In this document: positions 33,611 to 45,275 of the stretch, one piece after another
How the letters are laid out: each line of letters starts with the position of its first letter
Numbering within the stretch: position 1 is the first letter of the stretch
Assembly: GCF_024139115.2 (NCBI RefSeq)
Contig: NC_085140.1
Span: 415,660,283-415,724,282 of the forward strand
DNA from: Armigeres subalbatus
Lineage: Eukaryota; Arthropoda; Insecta; Diptera; Culicidae
Length of the DNA: 64,000 nt
Direction: 5' to 3'
Notes under the pieces: generated by a model
Told to the model about the DNA's origin: nothing
Seen by the model: the letters and a program-made list of their open reading frames with translations, nothing else
The model's database searches: none
Program-made: the position numbers and the translations under genes

Positions 33611-33709
33611 TACATTGATTAAACATAAAGATTTGGGGTTTTCCGCTCGATACTGCCACAACTAGTATAAAAAGAACTTAAAAGGTGTTGACATTTTTTT
33701 CGATGTCCT

Positions 33710-34375
33710 AGGCCGTCTAAACCATTCTGGAGTACATATCCCCGAATGCATCAGAAAATATCTCTAGAAACAAAATATCCAAAGCTGAGAATATGTCCGA
33801 AAATATCTATGCGATCATGAGACATGAAATTATCGAGTTTTGAACTAACGTAACCTATTTCAGGATCTCCGAAACGGTCTGGAGCTCAGAACATACGATC
33901 TACCCGATCAACCAAGCCCTGAACGATGTATTTATGCAGTGCTATATATGCAGGCCATTGTGCCGATAAGATTTCCATCATTACTTCTAGAAACTACCAC
34001 AGATCTTTTTGGTTGTCCAAAACGTCCTGGAGTTAAGAACATGCGATCTATCCAAATCCTGAACAATATGTCTGTGCATCGCTAACAACTCTGCAGGTCC
34101 AATGACCCGATAGAATTTCACTCATTATGTTCGCTAGCTATCACATTTTTTTTAGATTCTCCAAATGCCCGGGAGTTCAAAAGATGCGATCTACTCGATC
34201 AACCAAGTCCTGAACCATGTAACCGTGTATTTCTAAACATCCCAGAAGGTCTATTGAGCCGACAAGATTTCACTCATTACTTTTAAAATCTACTATAGGC
34301 CTTTCTGATTCTCCGAAATGTCCTGGAGTCCAAAACATGCGGTCTACCCGATCAACCATATAAGCATATATGCAA
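33710..34375. repeat. Diverged ~150-bp tandem repeat
   Basis: The block CTCCGAAA(C/T)G, TCCTGGAGT, AACATGCGATCTACCCGAT and CAACCAAG(T/C)CCTGAAC recurs near 33868, 34013, 34158 and 34311, at spacings of about 145-153 bp. A reverse-complement unit (GATCTGGTAGATACCATGGG) follows near 34455. It is unrelated by eye to the 151-bp repeat at 10 kb. Confidence 0.65.
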
Positions 34376-34508
34376 ATTGGATTTGCATGATGCGTATATC
34401 CGTATTGAACCAGATTGGGTGTATACTCGTTGATGAGGACATTGGCCAAAGCCTTGATTGATCTGGTAGATACCATGGGCTGAGCTCCAGAACGTTTTGA
34501 AGAACCTT

Positions 34509-34615
34509 CCCTAGTAGCACAATTTCGATCGATTTTGTTGCAGCAACTCCAATGTGACTGGATTTGGTCGCATATAAGTCACAGTGACTGGTATATGACA
34601 GGTGTGCTTCTCGAG
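34509..34615. mobile_element. 107-bp MITE, copy 2
   Basis: It has the same length and layout as the copy at 32996: CCCTAGTAGCACA at the left, GTTGCAGCAACTCCAATGTG in the middle, and TGTGCTTCTCGAG at the right. Internal identity to copy 1 is high by eye. Confidence 0.8.
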
Positions 34616-35074
34616 TGAGCATCTCGCATTCCTGAACATTAATCACAGGCATAACGTTCAGGATGACTCAACTTGTCTGAGTATTCAGAGCTATCAAACA
34701 ATGTGATTTGGGATTCAATCATGCCAGTTTTTTTTTTGCATATTCTCATAAGCGAAACTTCCCAAGGTTTCGGTTATCTGTGTCTTCAGGGTATAGTCAA
34801 ACTTGACCTCTGATATTTTTCCTGCAAAGCCAACATTCTGGTGAGCAGTTTTGCTGAAGAAAGTGGGGACCTATCTTCCCTTCCTCAGCAATCATAAGAC
34901 GAACACTCTCTCTGCTATTCACAAGCACGGAACTTTCGATATCAACCAATGACTGTATGTCTGCATATTATGCGACAAATGCAATATAATCTTATATCTA
35001 AATGAGTCGAGAAAATATCCAATCACTAAAAATTGGGGGTGAATAAAAAAGACTGCAACAAATATTCAATTCAA

Positions 35075-35300
35075 ATTATGTTCTACTGGTCCCCAAAAGA
35101 TCAAGGGGGGGGCGAATAATAAAAAAAAGTATTAAAATTAAAAAATCAAAAAATTCATCGGATTTGTTGATGAATGTTTTGAAAATCCTAAAAAATACCC
35201 AAATTTTTTTTTCCCCCTCAAAACATTATTTTTGGGCAAAAAACTTAAATGGGAGGGTGAGATATAATTGTTTTTCAATATTTGTATCGGCCTAACTAAT
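35075..35300. repeat. G-run / CGGCCTAACTA repeat
   Basis: GTTCTACTGGTCCCC, a run of seven G with GGGGCGAATAAT, A-rich DNA, GGGAGGGTGAGATATAA and CGGCCTAACTAATTA. The words overlap those at 6755-6860, 12955-13045 and 33541-33610. Confidence 0.45.
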
Positions 35301-38300
35301 TAATGATAACCATTAAATAGGGGAGTATACTTCCCTTTACCAGTTTCCCTTACGTCAGTGTACTGTATTGCAACTATCATGCAGTCTGCTGACGGCAGCA
35401 TAAAAACGAATTTTATGTAAACCAAACGAAACATCAATTTCATACAATATTTCGCCATATCAATGATCGGCTCGAAAGCACAGCTGAAACTAATTTCCTT
35501 TTCTGGTATTAATTCCAAAGTTGGCGTATTGTTCCTCTATTTTGTGATTCAACACCACCAACCGGCAACCGGTTCTGTCGTTGATGCCTTAGTGGGCGTA
35601 ATCAAGTGTGATTACACCGCTCGGATCTCCTTCATCTACTGATGCTGCGGTTGATTGAGTATAATTAAACTTTTCTCATCAATAGCGGCGTGAATATTGA
35701 CAAAAAGTTGGAGACCACCAGCCTGTTGTGACATGGAAACTTCACCGCCCCGAATAGTATTTAATTCACGGGTTGTTGTGAGGTTGGTTTTCATTTGTTT
35801 GTCGACACTGTATTTAGGCAACTCTTTTTCGCCCCACCACAGGAGTGATTAAATTTCAGAACGCCGCAATCTGAGCCACAATAGGTAGAGCTCATTGTCA
35901 CGTGCCAGCTATAAATAATACACAGCCAGGAGAAAGGACACAATTTAAATCGGATTGAATTTATCTTTGTGGTCTATGGCGTTCGTGTGCTCTTTGTGGT
36001 CCGTTTTCCACACTTCAGGCATGAGCTGATTGCAGAAAGTGGTAGGGTATCTGCCCCGGTTCTTCATCTAATCGCTCTCATTTATTTATCGAAATCAAAA
36101 CAAAGGGGTGGAAAAACGACTTTGTTTCTTTTTTTTACAATTAACCACGCATGCAAGAAATAGAATGACAACGACATTGGTATTATAATCTTTTGTTTTG
36201 AAATATGATATATATGAGCTCATGAGACAAAAGATGGCACAGTACCCCTATACCTTACCTCTTTAAGCAAAAGTGCCAGGATACCCTCGAATCGTTTTCC
36301 TAATCTCATTCAAAAGTCAAACAAAGGAAAGCACTCTTCCCCATCAGTGGGCTTCTACAGCTACGGCACCCAAGGGGCTTGACCTGCTTGTTTTCCAAAC
36401 CCGTTTCTTATTGCTTTTCGGAAGAAATGCAAGACAGGAGCCAACACAATCAATCAGAAAAGTTCTTCCGCATCCTTTTGTTTGCCACCTAGCGGGCACT
36501 TCCCTGAAGAGGAAAGAACATCACATTCCGGCAGGCTAGCCTTTTAAATTCAAGAGCACCAGACGGGCGGGCTTTTTGTCGAAATGACGAACGTGACGAA
36601 TGGGGGAAAATTGTGTAACCAATCCCCTTCGGGTTTGATGTGTGAATAGCCAAGAAACGTCCTGGGCACACGATGATGGCAGAGCCGCCGCAGCTCATCA
36701 CGCATACGCACAGTGCACTATGGGTAAGGGTAACCGGTTCAAGATTTGTAGGCTGATGCTGTATAATTCCAATGCTGATGCTTGTTAAATACAATTTATT
36801 GAAGGGTAAATTGACTTGGCTTAAATTAGGTTAAGTCGATGTTGTACTCTAAAAGCATCGACAAACCTAGATTCATTTGCAAGAAAAAAGTTTAGCTATT
36901 GTTGAAAAATAATGTAGTTTAGAGCTGTATAAACTGTTCAATTTGTATCACCCATTGTGCTGTGATCAAACCGCCTACGTTTATTTGGGAACCGAAAATC
37001 TCAGAGGAGACACCACAAATGCTTGCCGATAACAATCGGGTGATGTTCCTTCCGTATTCCCACAGGAGGGTTCGACATCATCCCAAATGGTGATAAATTC
37101 GGAACGGCAATTTATGACCTGACGACAGCCTTTGTTATGTCCACACTTAATGTGCAGGATTAAAGTCAGTTAAAGGCTTTAATTTGAATTTTCAACTAGG
37201 GGTCATATGGGGCTGCTGCTGTTCGTAGTCGCATCTATGAAAGGGTGACAAGTGAGTGACTGTTTTTAAATTGAAAGATTAACAACATACTGTGGAGCAA
37301 TTAATTCATTAAAACAAATAAATTTCGTATGACTTTTCATCCAGGTGTATGTGCAAAATGACGTATCACGAATAATTCGTGATTCACGATGTGCGCTTTA
37401 TTAAGAAATTTTTACCAGCTTGCTCAATATACAACAGAAGTTAATGGTTGTGCATAGTTTATTACATCTGATGTTTTGTAGTAAAAGTAGATGCCGCAGA
37501 GGAAAACATTCAAAAGATGCCTCTTTTTTGCATATACTTCGGTATGAAAAAGTGTCCGAGAGTTGTAGTAGTTAATTATTATCGCTGTTCGTGAAGGTAA
37601 CAAAAACAATTACATCCAGTGGTGATATGATGGTGCCTTTTACGTTCAAATGGTAATGCAAAAAAAAGAGTTTTTCTGTTGGTCGCATTGCAATCAATTA
37701 TTGTATTTTGATCGTTAGTGCTTTACTTTGATTGGCAGTTTGCTTAGGGGCAACAACTACAGGAATATGAATCAATTAGTGCGTGTTAACTGTTAAGCCT
37801 TGCTATCTTTCTCGTACAATAAGTTTACGTAAAAGCTCTTGGATTACCTTTATAACTTTTATGGGCAGCTTCGGCCGATTCGGTCCACAGCATCAGTCCG
37901 AGGATTAATTTTTTTATTGTCTTTAAAGGAGACTTGGGCGGTGCTAAACTCATTAGAAGTTTATATGCAAAAATGTGAGCAGAAACATCCAAAAACAGTG
38001 ATTTGCAGTTAGACGGCACAATGAAGATTGAAGAATTTAATACAGAATGTTATGCTTAAAACCACCAAAAGATTAGTGTTTGCCCGGCGAAGCTATTAGC
38101 AATTCTCTGAAGTGGGGTTTAAGCAAATTTCGTACGAAATTGGGTTCGATTCCTGGTCCAGTTCAAGAAACATCAACCATCTTCTATCAGTTCTTGAACA
38201 ATAGTCAACATGTGATTCTGTAAGAAAATACTTGGAAATCATCCAGGCAGCAAAATGAATTGCGTTTTCAATAATAATATTGTTAGTATTGGCGGCGCCA

Positions 38301-38555
38301 GAGTTTTGAAAATGCACCAGCAATTTTGGCGTAATCGGTTGATTGATAATTTGGTGTGGAAATTTCAATTGTGTTTTATCGTCTATCAATTGTTTAGTAA
38401 TTTAGTTGTCTTGCCATGCAGTCCTAAATTCAGAATCAAGCCAGGATTTACTGCTGCTCAGGACAGTAGTGAAACAAAACTCTATTTTGACTCTGGAATT
38501 ACGACTCCATGCCAAGAAAAAACACCAAAATATCAATGATCCATCATTCTTCTTT
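35301..38555. other. No gene seen
   Basis: AT-rich DNA. ORFs are all under about 105 codons, without domains or consistent composition. No repeat structure was recognised. It may be intron of Shaw or intergenic. Confidence 0.45.
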
Positions 38556-38745
38556 GAATATTTCCAAGAATTGTTTGAGAATTACTTCAGGAGTCTTGGA
38601 ATATTCATCCAGGTGTTATTCCCTAAAATGGTCCAGTAATATTTTCGAAAAAAATTCTAGATATTTATTCGTAAAAACCTTGAATAACCCTTTTGCCAAT
38701 ACCTCCAGAAAATAATTCGGTAAGCCGTCCAGAAATTTCTTCAGA
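38556..38745. repeat. Highly degenerate relative of the AATTCCTCC satellite
   Basis: Words such as TTCCAAGAATTGTTTGAGAA, TTCAGGAGTCTTGGAATATT and CAGAAATTTCTTCAG repeat at about 20-30 bp. This resembles the decayed satellite at 42345-42625 and 48800-50040. Confidence 0.5.
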
Positions 38746-39289
38746 CACTCACTCACTCATATACCTGAGCACCCCTAGGGGTACAAATCCCAACGTGAGT
38801 AAAAGATCTCCATACTGAGCGGCTGTTCGCTTTAGCCTTGACCTGGGCCAAGGTCAGATTCCTGTCGACTTCCTTTATTTCCTTTGTTGAGGCTACGCCG
38901 CCACAAGCCCCACGCAGATTTCGTCTCCACCCTTTCGTAATGTGTAGCCGACCCACCTCCATTTACCCTCTTGAATTTCTGTCGATATCGGTTTTTGATG
39001 GCATTGTCGATGGAGCTCAGCATTCGAGATCCAATTGTGAGGCCACCAGGCCCGAATTATAAAACGTAGACATAGGTTGATAAACATTTGCAATTTTGCG
39101 TAATCTCTGCTGATACACACCAAGTCTTACTGGCGTATAACAACACAGATTTTACGTTTGAATTAAATATTCGAAATTTGGTGCATTGGTTAATCTGATT
39201 GGATCTCCATACATTTCGTAAACTCGCAAAAGCAGCCCTAGCCTTCTTGATCCGTGCTGTTATGTCGATCTTGGTTCCACCATCCGACG

Positions 39290-39646
39290 CTAACTGGCTG
39301 CCAAGATATTGAAAGTTTTCGACCTTCTTGCCCAGCTACCGTAAAGTTGAAGGGGTTGCTTTTGTTTGCATACAACGATTTGGTCTTCTCGACGTTGGTG
39401 GTGGTGGTGAGACCCGCCGTTGAGGAGCGTTCGGCCAGATCGTTCACTCACTCGTTTACTCTGCATATCAGAACGCCGTTGTGCTAGTAGAGAAATATCA
39501 TCAGCCAAATCGAAGTCGTTTAGATGCTCCATAGTAATAGGCTGCCAGAGCTGCCCACGATTTGGTACACGGTTAATCGCACCCACCATGATCTCGTCGA
39601 TTACGACGAGGAACAGTAGCGGAGTTAGAATACATACTTGCCTCAC
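39290..39646 (-). pseudogene. RT core of family B LINE with LADD motif
   Basis: An open frame of 118 codons. RQVCILTPLLFLVVIDE corresponds to the normal RQGCxLSPLLF block with G changed to V. DFDLADDISLLAQRRSDMQSK holds the catalytic Asp pair. Downstream frames are shifted. Confidence 0.7.
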
Positions 39647-40356
39647 TCCTGCACGTAAAAGCTTCGTACTGCGCTTCGATGAGGCCGCCGATTTTATGCG
39701 AAACTCACTTGCGTCTAAGGGCGCCCCACAGATTTTCGTGGTTCAGACGAACTAATGCTTTTTCATAATCACTAGACTAGGGACTCTTGGAATTCGTTGA
39801 CTTGCTCCAGAATGATTCGGAGCGTGAAAATATGGTCCACACATGATCTCCCTGAGCGGAATGCTGCCTGCTGCCGTTGGAGAGTCGAATCTGTTTTCTC
39901 CTGTATCCGATTTAGGATAACTTTGCACAGAGCTTTGAGAACAATGCACAGTAACATGATGCCTTGCCAATTGTCGCACACAGCCAGATCCCCTTTTTTG
40001 GGATCTTCACTAAGACGCCCTGCATCCAGTCAGCCAGAAAAGTTTCGGTTTCCCAGAAATTGCAGAATAATTGATGCAACAGGTCGCAGATAGCTGAAAT
40101 GCAATAGACCGCAGGAGCTTTGTTGGATTTCATGCTTCGGATGGCTGCTTCAATCTCCTGCAATGATGGAGCGAGTAATGCATTGCACCCTTGACTGCTC
40201 ATGCCGAGATGTTGATGGTAGGTCGGGCGTCGAAACTTGAAGAAGTTGTTCAAAGTGCTCAAACCAACATTTCAGCTGATCAGTTGGGTCCGTGAATAAC
40301 CTGTTGCGTCTTTCACCGGTATCCTCGGATTCATCCTTGCTCCACTCAGGCGTCGT

Positions 40357-40410
40357 TTTTTAGTTTTATTTAAGACACTTTACACCATTACAGTGAATTC
40401 GTGTCAAAAA
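40357..40410 (-). mobile_element. 54-bp retroposed fragment with 13-bp target duplication
   Basis: ACTCAGGCGTCGT occurs at 40344-40356 and again at 40411-40423. The 54 bp between starts with a T-run on +, i.e. an A-tail on the minus strand after CTTAAATAAAACTA. This is the signature of a severely 5'-truncated LINE-mediated insertion. The uninterrupted version of the site is visible at about 8355 in another family B fragment. Confidence 0.8.
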
Positions 40411-40811
40411 ACTCAGGCGTCGTGAGATATCGCAGTTGAAGGCGAATATCGCCAGTTGTTGCAGCTTTCTCCCCCTCGTTGGCCAGGGAGTCCACCCACG
40501 CTCGCTTGTCCCGTCTGGAGAAGCGCTTAACTTCCTTCTCTAGAGCCGAATTCCGTTGACGGGACTCGTACTTGGCTGCTCTGGTTCTTGCCCGCACTAT
40601 CGCGGCCTTTGCTTCTCTACGCTTCTCGATTTTCCGCCAGGTTGCATCCGTAATCCACTCCTTCCGCTGAGTGCGCAGCTCACCCAGGTTGTTCTCGCTT
40701 TTTACGATCAAGGAATTTTTGATGGTCGTTCACTGCTCTTCTACGCTGCTACCTTCCAGAACATCCGCTAAACGAGTTCCAAGTTCTTCAATGAACACAG
40801 CTGGATCACGG

Positions 40812-41090
40812 ACACAGAAAAAAATAATGAAAAGTAATCAGCGCGTAAATATTAAAGACGTGGAAAATTACACTATTCTGGGCGTACATGGATCTTTTTC
40901 AACAAGTTCGCCCTAAATGTATGCAATTTACATAGCATTATGACACTTATTCGTATAAAAAGTGACATAATGCAATACAAATTGCATACATTCAGGTGAT
41001 AATATCGTTCAAATATACGCTCTTTTTGTCATTCCCTTTATGTGCATTACTTTCGTGTAAATTTCAACAACTTTTTCTATCTGTGTGAAC
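40812..41090. mobile_element. Candidate small DNA element inside family B LINE
   Basis: Foreign AT-rich DNA separates two LINE segments. Its ends read CACAGAAAAAAAT on the left and TTTTTCTATCTGTGTG on the right, an imperfect inverted repeat. It contains TGTATGCAATTTACATA and an inverted TACAAATTGCATACATT. No clear target duplication was found. Confidence 0.5.
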
Positions 41091-42344
41091 CGCCATCCGA
41101 GTCACTCCTCTCGCCACTGAATCCCAGCAATGCGTAAGGTGGTGATGGTCAGACGCGATGTCAGTGCTGCGTTTATTCCGGACATCAAGAAGGCTTCGTC
41201 TCCATTTTCAGCTGATGCAGATGTGGTCGATTTGATTTTCAGTTTATCCATCACGAGAGACCCACGTGACTTTGTGCACTGGTCGATGAGGAAAGAGCGA
41301 TCCTCCAACCACCATATCGTTATTGCCATAGAATTCTGCCAACAGCGCACCGTTTTCAATCATTTCTCCGAGACCATGACGTCCCATGGTCCGCTCATAG
41401 TCCGTGTTGTCGGAGCCTATATTCGCATTGAGATCGCCCAGGTAGATCTTGATGTCACCTTCCGAAACTTTATCCACGACGGCATTCAGTTCACTGTAGA
41501 TATTCTCCTTGTACTGTAACTCGGCAACATCGTTCGACGCACAACATTGGATTATCGTGAGATTTCTTACCCGTGTTCTAAATCTGGCAATGATTACTCT
41601 CATTAATTAGTAACCACTTGATGAGCGCCGCCTGTGCATGGGCGCTAAGCAGGAAACCAACTCCTCGGTGCCGAGGAGCGTTGTTCCCTCGAACACCGGA
41701 ATATAACAATACCTGTCCCGATGGTAGTTTGTGTTCTCCAAAGTTTGGCCAACGGACTTCACTCAGTCCTAGGATTCCGAGCTTCATGTGCCGTGTTTCA
41801 CTGACGAGTTGTGCCAGCTTACCTTGCTGAGCTAACGTTGAAACATTCCATGTTCCAATTCGTGTCCTTTGTTTCATGTCAAAGTCGTCGCCGTTATATC
41901 ACTTCTCGATCGTTCTTCGTTGGTTTCTCGAACGGTTTGTTAAGTTATGGGAGCAGTAGGATGTTTGCCTAAGGTCCCTTTCCACCGGGATGGGGCTGCC
42001 ATCTTAAATATAACTTCCGGGGAAAAGCATTTCGTACTTAGCCGCTGTATGTGAGAACAGACGCTGTTTGCGCCGCACCTCCTTGGTGTCTGTTCTCGAT
42101 CAGTCGGGTCAAATTTAAAGTCCCAGCCAACACCAGGAATAGGCTAGTGCGCTTCGAGTTGATGTCAGAAAGACAACAGTGCCCAGGCTACACTACCAGC
42201 TAAGTACGCAACCCTTAGCTGTCGGTCAGTTGTCATCGAAAGACCCGTGGAAGCGTGAGTATTGGAGCTTGTGAGTTGTGACCAGAGCTACGTTTGACGC
42301 TCCTTCCCAGATGTCGTCTCACCATTTCGTAGCCCCCTTTAGAC

Positions 42345-42625
42345 ATTGCTTCAGGAATTATATCGAGAATTTCTCAAGTTATTCATACTAGAAATCCTTA
42401 AGAAACTTCTACAAAAAATCCTCCGCGAATTGATCCAGAAAATTCTTCCAGGAATTTCTTTTGAAATTCTTTCAGGATATGAGCAGGAACTTCCTTCATG
42501 AGTTCCTTCGACCGTTTCTTCACGAAAAACTAGGGTAATTCCCAAGGATTTTTTTTCCGGAAATTACTTCAAAAAAATTATCTATGAATTCTTCTAGAAT
42601 ATCCTATAAGTATTCCTTGAGAAAC
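42345..42625. repeat. Degenerate AATTCCTCC-type satellite, left of SINE
   Basis: Repeated AGGAATT, TTCTTCCAGGAATTTCTT and GAAATTCTTTCAGG words at about 22-30-bp spacing. The block is split by the SINE at 42626-43057 and resumes at 43058. Confidence 0.65.
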
Positions 42626-43057
42626 AAGGGGGGTCCCGTAGCGTAGTTGGCTACACGTTTGCCTTATAAGCGAATGGTCATGAGTTCGATTCCCAGCCCC
42701 TCCACAAAAACCCTTGTCAGTCGCCGGAACCGCAGTTCGTACGGTCGAGTTTTGGGAGACGCGCCTAACCGACACGGCTGCCTGATGACGACTGACAAAA
42801 CTGTTCTTCTCGGAGGCATTCCTCCAACGATCCTCGATAAATGGCAACCGGACAAAGTAACGATCATTGGATACACCATACGGACACAATGGACTCACGA
42901 TGCTATGAACTGACAAACGACAACAATAACGAATTAGGGATATCTAAAAAAAGATTCTGTGTGGATTCTGTGCAGCAGAATACCACAGAAGATCACGGCA
43001 CAGTAGCGGTCAAGAACACATAGTGCCTATCAAATAAATATACGAATAAAAAAAAAA
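42626..43057 (+). mobile_element. tRNA-derived SINE with perfect 12-bp target duplication
   Basis: The head resembles a tRNA: an A-box-like TAGCGTAGTTGG at 42639-42650, an anticodon-arm-like TTGCCTTATAAGCGAA, and a B box GAGTTCGATTCCC at 42682-42694, about 32 bp downstream. The body is non-coding and the 3' end is AATAAATATACGAATAAAA with an A-run. TCCTTGAGAAAC flanks it at 42614-42625 and 43058-43069. The boxes imply an internal Pol III promoter. At 432 bp it is long for a SINE. I do not name the family. Confidence 0.85.
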
Positions 43058-43370
43058 TCCTTGAGAAACTATTTCAGGAATTCTTCGAGGTATTTCATCA
43101 AAAGTTCCATTCTATCTGAAATTTCTTCGGAATTTGCTCCTTGCATTTCTTCCAAAATCGATGATGAAACTTCAGGAATTTTCTTCAGGATTTCAGAAGA
43201 AAATCCCAAGGAAATATCTCCAAAAATATGTTGGGACATTTTTTCAAGAATTCCTTCGGAAATTCCTCATTCGGAAAATTCTTCGGAGCATCGAAGATAA
43301 ATCCAGAAATTTCTTTGAAAATTTCTTCAGATATTCCATCGAAAGTTGTAACGGTTTATTCCGGTGAAGT
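43058..43370. repeat. Degenerate AATTCCTCC-type satellite, right of SINE
   Basis: It continues the block interrupted by the SINE, with TTCAGGAATTCTTC, GAAATTTCTTCGGAATTTG and CAAGAATTCCTTCGGAAATT words. The TTCGGAA variants are close to the TCCGGAA of the Shaw-intron array. Confidence 0.65.
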
Positions 43371-43830
43371 CATCATAAAATTATCAAAATAGTGAAGACG
43401 AACAAATTCCGCTTAAAAACTTGGCTTTTGCGCCAATTCCTCGAAAGGAATTGCCAAGATTCATTTTAATTTGCCCAGCTTGCTAGTCGGCCACGTCGTG
43501 GTCCGAAAACCGTTATTGCGGAATCTGCTCAATCATATTCACTTTCAACACTAAACGATTCGTCAACAAAACGTCAAACTAATTACGAAATTTATTAACC
43601 GAATCAAACTTCCTCACAACATGTTAACAAAGCCAGCCGTACACTTTCACATCGGATCCAAATTCCGAACTAAAAAAAACCGACCGCTTCGCGCTGCGGA
43701 GTACAAAAATCACAAATATAACACAACGTGATCTTCTAATCTGCACTTAACTTACGTCGGTTTTCGGTTGCATGGTGCGTATGATCTCACTCGCCCACAT
43801 CGTCACCACATGTTGGTTGTTGGTTGTAGT
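43371..43830. other. Left flank of LTR element; no gene
   Basis: AT-rich DNA with no ORF of note. It ends in the simple sequence GTTGGTTGTTGGTTGTAGT next to the LTR. A TTGTAACGGTTTATTCC word at about 43346 resembles the LTR start but does not extend. Confidence 0.4.
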
Positions 43831-44814
43831 TGTAACCGTTTGGTTACAAATTGTAGATTTTTGTTTTGCAATTATGTTGTTTTGTCGGAGCCTTCACGTT
43901 TCTCGTGTAATACCAGCAGAACTACCACAGAAGCGTTAGGGTTTGGTACCGCTGTAAAGACATGAGGATGCTATCAAATATCCAACATGGCATCATGATT
44001 CTGCAAATGTCATGTTGGATGAAAAATGCAATAAAAATTAGCGGGAAAATATGGAGGGAATTTGGTATAAAAGAGTAGCCATTGCCCAAACTCGGCCTCT
44101 TTGTAAATCAGGCGTCCGTGTGCTAAGACGTGTTTTGTGAAGTCAAGTTGTAACAAGTGAACCAGACCCACCCACCCCTGGAGATTTGGGGAAGATGTGT
44201 CCAGGACCTCTACTTCCTATTATTTTGTTCCGTCTAGCACACGGTTCGGTCCGCTAAGCCAACAGGCTTTCGGGCCTAAACAGTTAAGGATTGCGTCGTC
44301 CATAGTTGGACGAATCCTCAGGAATTTCCTTAAACGTCAAGGAGGATTTCCCCTCTCGGCTGTCCAAGGTGGTGAAGCCACGGCCGGCCGATTGTGTCAA
44401 AGAGGGAAGACGCCTGCAACGTACCAACCAGCAACGCCCGCTGGCCCCGTCGGACAAAGAATTGTCCACATCACCGCTCGCCTCGCTAGTCGGCGAGATT
44501 TCTAGCCGCACAGTTGGACTGGAGTCGCTGTGGCGGCTATTTCGGCCCATCATCAACAGCAGCAGCGGTATGTACCGGTACAACAACTAAATTAGGTCAC
44601 ACATAACAAATTAACACACAATTTGATAACACAGAACAACACGCACACGCCACAATTAGGAATCAATAAATTATACAAGAAAAGTGAAAGTTCCTGTGTT
44701 GTTAGTTTTTGTTTACCGCGAAAAACCCTTGATTACCCAGTAGTTAGCCGACCCTGGGATTGCCGGAGAGTCTCTTGTGTCCTGGTCTGGCCTGGCTATT
44801 GCTAGTTGTCGATT
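43831..44814 (+). repeat. 5' LTR (984 bp)
   Basis: This is a direct repeat of 47476-48458, with only about five differences (three 1-bp indels, two substitutions), so over 99 percent identical. It starts TGTAACCGTTTGGTTACA, itself a hairpin. It contains TATAAAAG at 44066-44073 and AATAAA at 44665-44670, in the order expected for U3-R-U5. The shared end is GTTGTCGATT at 44814. The 102-codon ORF inside is not conserved between the two LTRs because of the indels. Confidence 0.9.
44066..44073 (+). promoter_or_regulatory. TATA box in 5' LTR
   Basis: TATAAAAG lies 235 bp into the LTR. A start site some 25-30 bp downstream (near 44100) would give an R region that includes the AATAAA about 570 bp later. 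The same motif is at 47711-47718 in the 3' LTR. Confidence 0.65.
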
Positions 44815-45275
44815 CAGGAAACTCTAGTTTCAATTGGCTCCCAGCCAAAAGTCCGCGAACGGTAATCAAGGGTCCGTAGTAGTATACAAAAATCTAACAA
44901 TTTTGCCGCGGGAGGTGGCAGGGATCCGTGCTTGCACGAATGTCTACCCTTTGAGATCACTATTCAACTTTGATGTGGAAAAAAGTGTTAACACGAGGCT
45001 TTTGCCTTCAAAAGAGGTCCTGAACACATCACGGACACATTTGCGATCGATTGTCGTTTTTTCCGTACTAAAATTCGTTGATGTTGGCAAATTTTGTGTT
45101 TCGTGAACCGTTTATTGACTTTTATAACATATATCATAATTATGCTTTACTGTTTATGCCCATTTACTTTGACAACGAACGCGCACAATTTATTTTAACT
45201 TGTTTTGTTTTGTTTCGTCACTGTGTTTTACGATTTTGTTTTCACCCACTTAACCACCACTGATTCTCATAAACA
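44815..45275. other. Leader of the LTR element
   Basis: Non-coding leader between the 5' LTR and the ORF. TGGCTCCCAGCC begins at about 44837, some 22 bp past the LTR, and is the only primer-binding-like word I see. No upstream ORF of interest. Confidence 0.4.

Larger units (their letters stand above)
38750..42340 (-). mobile_element. RTE-like LINE, family B, near full length but broken (minus)
   Basis: On the minus strand a 5' UTR (42340 to 41880) is followed by the AP-endonuclease (RIGTWNVSTLAQQGKL near 41865, ILGLSEVRWP, IYLGDLNANIGSD near 41450). A basic linker follows (RRDKRAWVDSLANEGEKAA near 40490), then RT (MKSNKAPAVYCI, then CKVILNRIQEKTDSTL, FRSGRSCVDHIFTLR, and RQVCILTPLLFLVVIDEIMVG, LNDFDLADDISLL). 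The tail (GKWRWVGYTLRKG) ends near 38750. Several frameshifts and two nested insertions (40357-40410 and about 40812-41090) kill it. The 5' UTR shares GACGCTGTTTG, CGCACCTCCT, ATGTCAGAA and ACAACCCTTAGCTG words with the LINE at 60.8-61.5 kb. Confidence 0.8.

Noticed and set aside
42630..42705. Functional tRNA gene
   Set aside because: A and B boxes are present, but the acceptor and T stems do not pair properly. The unit is flanked by a target duplication with an A-tail, so it is a SINE head.
44197..44590. ORFs in the LTRs (102, 94 and 100 codons)
   Set aside because: Single-base differences between the two otherwise near-identical LTRs change the frames, so they are not maintained coding sequences.
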